From contig URYV01000067.1 in the NCBI GenBank assembly GCA_900552285.1, forward strand, positions 1 through 8,325: a stretch of DNA of 8,325 nucleotides, written 5' to 3'. Of the stretch, positions 5,744 through 8,325 are shown one piece after another. Under the pieces are notes generated by a model. It was not told the origin of the DNA. It saw only the letters and a program-made list of their open reading frames with translations, and searched no databases. This DNA comes from an uncultured Oscillospiraceae bacterium. Lineage in GTDB: Bacteria; Bacillota; Clostridia; Oscillospirales; Acutalibacteraceae. The position numbers and the translations under genes were made by a program. How positions within the stretch are numbered: the stretch's first letter is position 1; each line of letters opens with the position of its first letter.

Positions 5744-7468
5744 ATGTATAAAGGAATAGGCGCCTCAAAGGGCTACGGAATAGGACGGGCGGTTATATAC
5801 AAAGAGGCCGATCTTAAATATGAAAAAAAGTCCGGCTGCGACCCGAAGGAGCAGAAGGAACGCCTTGAAAAGGCTCTCGAAACATTCTTTTCCCGAAACG
5901 AGGCTTTGCATAAAAAGGCGGCTAAAACCGCCGGAGATGCGGCCGCCGAGATCATAATGGGTCACATTATGATGATGAAGGACCCTTATATGTGCTCAGA
6001 AATCGAAAAGCTTATCGACTCGGGCAAGTGCGCCGAGGAAGGCGTAGAGACGGTGTGCGACACCTTTATCGCCATGTTTTCCTCGGTGGACGACGAAATG
6101 ACGAGACAGCGCGCCGCCGACGTGCGGGACATAAAAAAAGAAATGCTGTCCATTCTGCTCGGAATTCAAACTGTGGATCTTTCAAACCTTCCGAAGGACA
6201 CCGTGCTTGTGGCCGAAGAGCTGACGCCGTCCATGACAGCCTGTATCGACAAATCCAATGTGGTCGGATTTGTGACCGAGGTGGGTTCAAAAACCTCCCA
6301 TGCGGCCATTCTTGCAAGGGCAATGGAAATTCCCGCCGTGCTGAGCCTTAAAAATGCCTGTGAAGTCATAAAAAGCGGTCAGCTTACCGTTGTGGACGGG
6401 GTGAAGGGTGAGGTAATCACCGAGCCTTCAAATGACGTGACCGCCGAATACATCCGCCTTCGTGTGGATTTTGACAAGGAAAAGGCGGCGCTCAAAAAGT
6501 TTGCGGGCAAGGAAACGGTAACCGCCGACGGACAAAAGGTAATGCTTTTTGCCAACATCGGAACCCCCGACGACGCCCTTAAGGTTTCGGAATACGACGG
6601 GGAGGGAATAGGCCTTTTCCGCACCGAATTCCTCTTTATGGACAGAACATCCGCTCCCGACGAGCAGGAACAGTTTGAGGCCTATAAAAAGGCTCTCACC
6701 GTTATGAAGGGCAAGACGGTGGTCATAAGAACCCTTGACGTTGGCGGAGACAAGGATATTCCATATATGAATCTCGAAAAGGAGGAAAATCCTTTTTTGG
6801 GATTCCGCGCCGTGAGATATTGCCTTAAAAACTCTGAGTTCTATAAAACTCAGCTTCGCGCGCTGCTTCGCGCGGGGGTTTACGGCGACCTTTGGATAAT
6901 GGTCCCCCTTGTGACGGGTGTGGACGAGCTCAGAGCGGTCAAGGCTCTGCTTTCTCAGGCCGAGAGCGAGCTTGAAAGCGAAGGAGTGTCCTACAAAAAA
7001 GACATTAAGGTCGGTGTGATGATCGAAACGCCCGCAGCGGCGCTGACAGCTGACATTTTTGCAAAGGAAGCCGATTTCTTCAGCATCGGCACCAACGACC
7101 TGACCGGATATACCATGGCGGCCGACCGGGGAAACGCAAATGTTGCTTATCTTTATTCGCCCTTTAATCCGTCAGTTTTGAGATCGATAAAATATATAAT
7201 ATCCGAGGCGAAAAAAGCGGGTATAACGGTGGGAATGTGCGGTGAAGGCGCCGCCGACCCCATGCTTATTCCTTTGCTTATTTCCTTCGGGCTTGACGAA
7301 TACAGCGTAACCCCCACATCGGTTCTCGCCACGAGGAGAGAAATTTCCAAATGGTCGAAGGCCGACGCCGACGAAATCGCCGACAGGGTCATGAGCCTTT
7401 CCACCGAAAGAGAGGTCGTATCCGAGCTTGAGCGTGCGGCGGCGCAGAAAGACAATGGTCTTTCTTAA
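5744..7468 (+). CDS. ptsI: PTS Enzyme I (phosphoenolpyruvate-protein phosphotransferase)
   Basis: A 574-residue cytoplasmic enzyme that takes phosphate from phosphoenolpyruvate and passes it to HPr. Order of parts: N-terminal domain with the HPr-binding helical region (about 25-145), the swivelling phosphohistidine domain with His186 in GSKTSHAAILARA, a linker near 235-250, and the PEP-binding TIM barrel. The barrel shows LFRTEFLFM (291-299), RTLDVGGDKD (329-338), NPFLGFRA (349-356), MIETPAA (426-432), IGTNDLTGYT (448-457) and GMCGEGAAD (497-505) with the catalytic Cys499. Length matches the family. In the C-terminal signature, GEGAAD and YSVTP differ mildly from the commoner GEMAGD and FSMSA, without loss of a key residue. 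AAGGGG lies 7 bases before the ATG. It is the last gene before a strong terminator, so EI would be made along with the fructose permease. Confidence 0.94.
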   Translation: MYKGIGASKGYGIGRAVIYKEADLKYEKKSGCDPKEQKERLEKALETFFSRNEALHKKAAKTAGDAAAEIIMGHIMMMKDPYMCSEIEKLIDSGKCAEEGVETVCDTFIAMFSSVDDEMTRQRAADVRDIKKEMLSILLGIQTVDLSNLPKDTVLVAEELTPSMTACIDKSNVVGFVTEVGSKTSHAAILARAMEIPAVLSLKNACEVIKSGQLTVVDGVKGEVITEPSNDVTAEYIRLRVDFDKEKAALKKFAGKETVTADGQKVMLFANIGTPDDALKVSEYDGEGIGLFRTEFLFMDRTSAPDEQEQFEAYKKALTVMKGKTVVIRTLDVGGDKDIPYMNLEKEENPFLGFRAVRYCLKNSEFYKTQLRALLRAGVYGDLWIMVPLVTGVDELRAVKALLSQAESELESEGVSYKKDIKVGVMIETPAAALTADIFAKEADFFSIGTNDLTGYTMAADRGNANVAYLYSPFNPSVLRSIKYIISEAKKAGITVGMCGEGAADPMLIPLLISFGLDEYSVTPTSVLATRREISKWSKADADEIADRVMSLSTEREVVSELERAAAQKDNGLS

Positions 7469-7494
7469 ATAAAACGTTTCAATCCTCTTTTTTT

Positions 7495-7539
7495 CCGAAC
7501 AGAAAGTTTCTCCATTCTCTTTCTGTTCGGTTTTATTTT
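7495..7539 (+). terminator. Rho-independent terminator of the fructose operon
   Basis: CCGAACAGAAAG (7495-7506) pairs perfectly with CTTTCTGTTCGG (7519-7530), a 12-bp stem with a 12-base loop, followed by TTTTATTTT. It begins 26 bases after the ptsI stop and separates the fructose operon from the next gene. There is no T-run on the opposite strand, so it acts in the plus direction only. Confidence 0.9.
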
Positions 7540-7549
7540 GCAAAAAGAC

Positions 7550-7578
7550 TTGAAATCGGGTGATTTGTGTCATAGAAT
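7550..7578 (+). promoter_or_regulatory. Promoter of the formate/nitrite-family channel gene
   Basis: TTGAAA (7550-7555) and TAGAAT (7573-7578) are separated by exactly 17 bases, starting just after the terminator T-run. Transcription would begin near 7585, about 27 bases before the ATG. The gene is therefore likely controlled separately from the fructose operon. Confidence 0.7.
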
Positions 7579-7611
7579 GTCTTTATCAGTCAAGGTGAAA
7601 GGAAAAAGAGC

Positions 7612-8223
7612 ATGAATGAAAGAGTAAACGGGATTTTAAAGTCCTTTTTGGCGGGCGTTGCCATAGCTTTGGGAGGATATGTTTATCTAAGCTGTGAAAA
7701 CAAATATGTCGGAGCCTTTCTTTTTTCGGTGGGGTTGCTGACCGTTTTGTATTTCGGTCTTAATTTATACACCGGGCGCATAGGCTATGTTTTTTCTCAA
7801 AACCGGGGACAAAGGCTTGATACGCTTATCTCGCTGCCGGCAAATGTTGCGGGATGCGTTGCGGCGGGGCTTTTAAAGACTCCCGTCGGTACGGTTCGGA
7901 GCATTGTTGCCGCAAAGCTTGCAAAGCCGCTTCCTTGTGTGTTTGCCGACGGAATTCTGTGCGGAATTCTGATTTACATATGCGTGGATGTTTTTAAGAA
8001 AAACAAAAATCCCATTGCCGTTTTGTTTTGTGTTCCCGCCTTCATTCTTTGCGGATTTGAACATTCGATTGCCGACGCCTTTTACCTTGCGAATGCGCGG
8101 GTGTTTTCCGCCGAGGCGATTGTATTTTTGCTTGTTGTGGCGGCGGGAAATGCCGTCGGTTCGTTGCTTTTCGGCACCGTGTTCGAGCTTTCCTGCGGCA
8201 CATTCCGAAAAAAGCAGGCATAA
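7612..8223 (+). CDS. Formate/nitrite transporter (FNT) family channel, short form
   Basis: A 203-residue membrane protein with six hydrophobic segments (about 11-28, 32-52, 72-90, 107-127, 133-153 and 166-192). Family landmarks are NLYTGRIG (51-58), matching the ELFTGN-type omega loop with Thr54; CGFEHSIADAF (147-157), matching GFEHSVANMF with the central pore His151; and AGNAVGS (178-184), matching the GN-x-VGG loop. FNT channels form pentamers and move small monovalent anions such as formate, nitrite or hydrosulfide. The protein is shorter than the common 250-290 residues because both ends are trimmed close to the first and last helices. AAAGGA lies 8 bases before the ATG, and the gene has its own promoter. 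Leu and Val codons use TTG and GTT more than the PTS genes do, which fits lower expression. Formate export is a reasonable guess for a fermenter; the substrate cannot be read from the sequence. Confidence 0.8.
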   Translation: MNERVNGILKSFLAGVAIALGGYVYLSCENKYVGAFLFSVGLLTVLYFGLNLYTGRIGYVFSQNRGQRLDTLISLPANVAGCVAAGLLKTPVGTVRSIVAAKLAKPLPCVFADGILCGILIYICVDVFKKNKNPIAVLFCVPAFILCGFEHSIADAFYLANARVFSAEAIVFLLVVAAGNAVGSLLFGTVFELSCGTFRKKQA

Positions 8224-8230
8224 ATTAAAA

Positions 8231-8325
8231 ATGTCGCTGTTTTATGATTCCAAACGGCCGGAACTGAGCCAGGTGACGGAAACCCTGTCAAGTATATCAA
8301 AAACGGTGTCGCCGGGTCTCAACAC
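8231..8325 (+). CDS. Unrecognised gene, 5' part only
   Basis: An open frame of 31 codons starting MSLFYDSKRPELSQ runs to the window edge without a stop. It begins 8 bases after the FNT stop, so it could be co-transcribed with it. No strong ribosome binding site precedes the ATG; the nearest purine-rich run (AAAGCAGG) is inside the end of the FNT gene and somewhat far away. The residues are hydrophilic and probably helical, with no motif I can name. It may be the start of a real cytoplasmic protein or only a chance frame. Confidence 0.4.
   Translation, partial: MSLFYDSKRPELSQVTETLSSISKTVSPGLN

Noticed and set aside
7469..7484. Possible cre-like palindrome AAACGTTT after the ptsI stop
   Set aside because: The flanking TG and CA positions do not line up with the consensus, and it lies before a terminator rather than at a promoter.

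Overview
The window looks like chromosomal DNA of an anaerobic, low-to-moderate GC Firmicute, most likely a gut-type clostridium. The signs are strong AGGAGG-type ribosome binding sites, near-consensus sigma-A promoters, a DeoR-type fructose regulator, an HPr that keeps the Ser46 regulatory site, and a short clostridial-style formate/nitrite transporter. This is a judgement from protein and gene style, not a database match.

Left part, minus strand (1-1546): a TTG-started gene encodes two tandem ACT domains followed by a metallo-beta-lactamase-fold hydrolase (107-1546). Twelve bases after its stop, with a good ribosome binding site, begins a HAD-superfamily phosphatase gene (N-terminus MKHSLAIFDLDGT). 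Its frame breaks right after the catalytic motif, about 55 bases from the window edge. The two form a small operon read leftwards from a promoter at 1584-1612.

Divergent control region (1547-1812): two near-consensus promoters face away from each other. Between them lie TGACCGAAA-type direct repeats and an AT-rich interrupted dyad, which are good candidates for the binding site of the fructose regulator.

Centre, plus strand (1813-7468): a complete fructose phosphotransferase operon in the order fruR-fruK-fruA-ptsH-ptsI. PtsI (EI) takes phosphate from phosphoenolpyruvate and passes it to HPr, then to the EIIA and EIIB domains of FruA, which imports fructose as fructose 1-phosphate. FruK converts this to fructose 1,6-bisphosphate, and FruR probably senses the sugar phosphate and controls the operon. 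The whole relay from PEP to glycolysis is therefore encoded in one transcription unit. A strong hairpin separates fruA from ptsH, and a rho-independent terminator follows ptsI.

Right part (7540-8325): a separately promoted gene for a short six-helix formate/nitrite-family channel, then the first 31 codons of an unrecognised gene cut by the window edge. I saw no CRISPR array, tRNA, rRNA, insertion sequence or phage gene. Most of the window is recognisable metabolism. The less ordinary items are the ACT-ACT-hydrolase protein, the broken HAD gene, the repeat-rich divergent regulatory region and the ptsHI genes inside the fructose operon.
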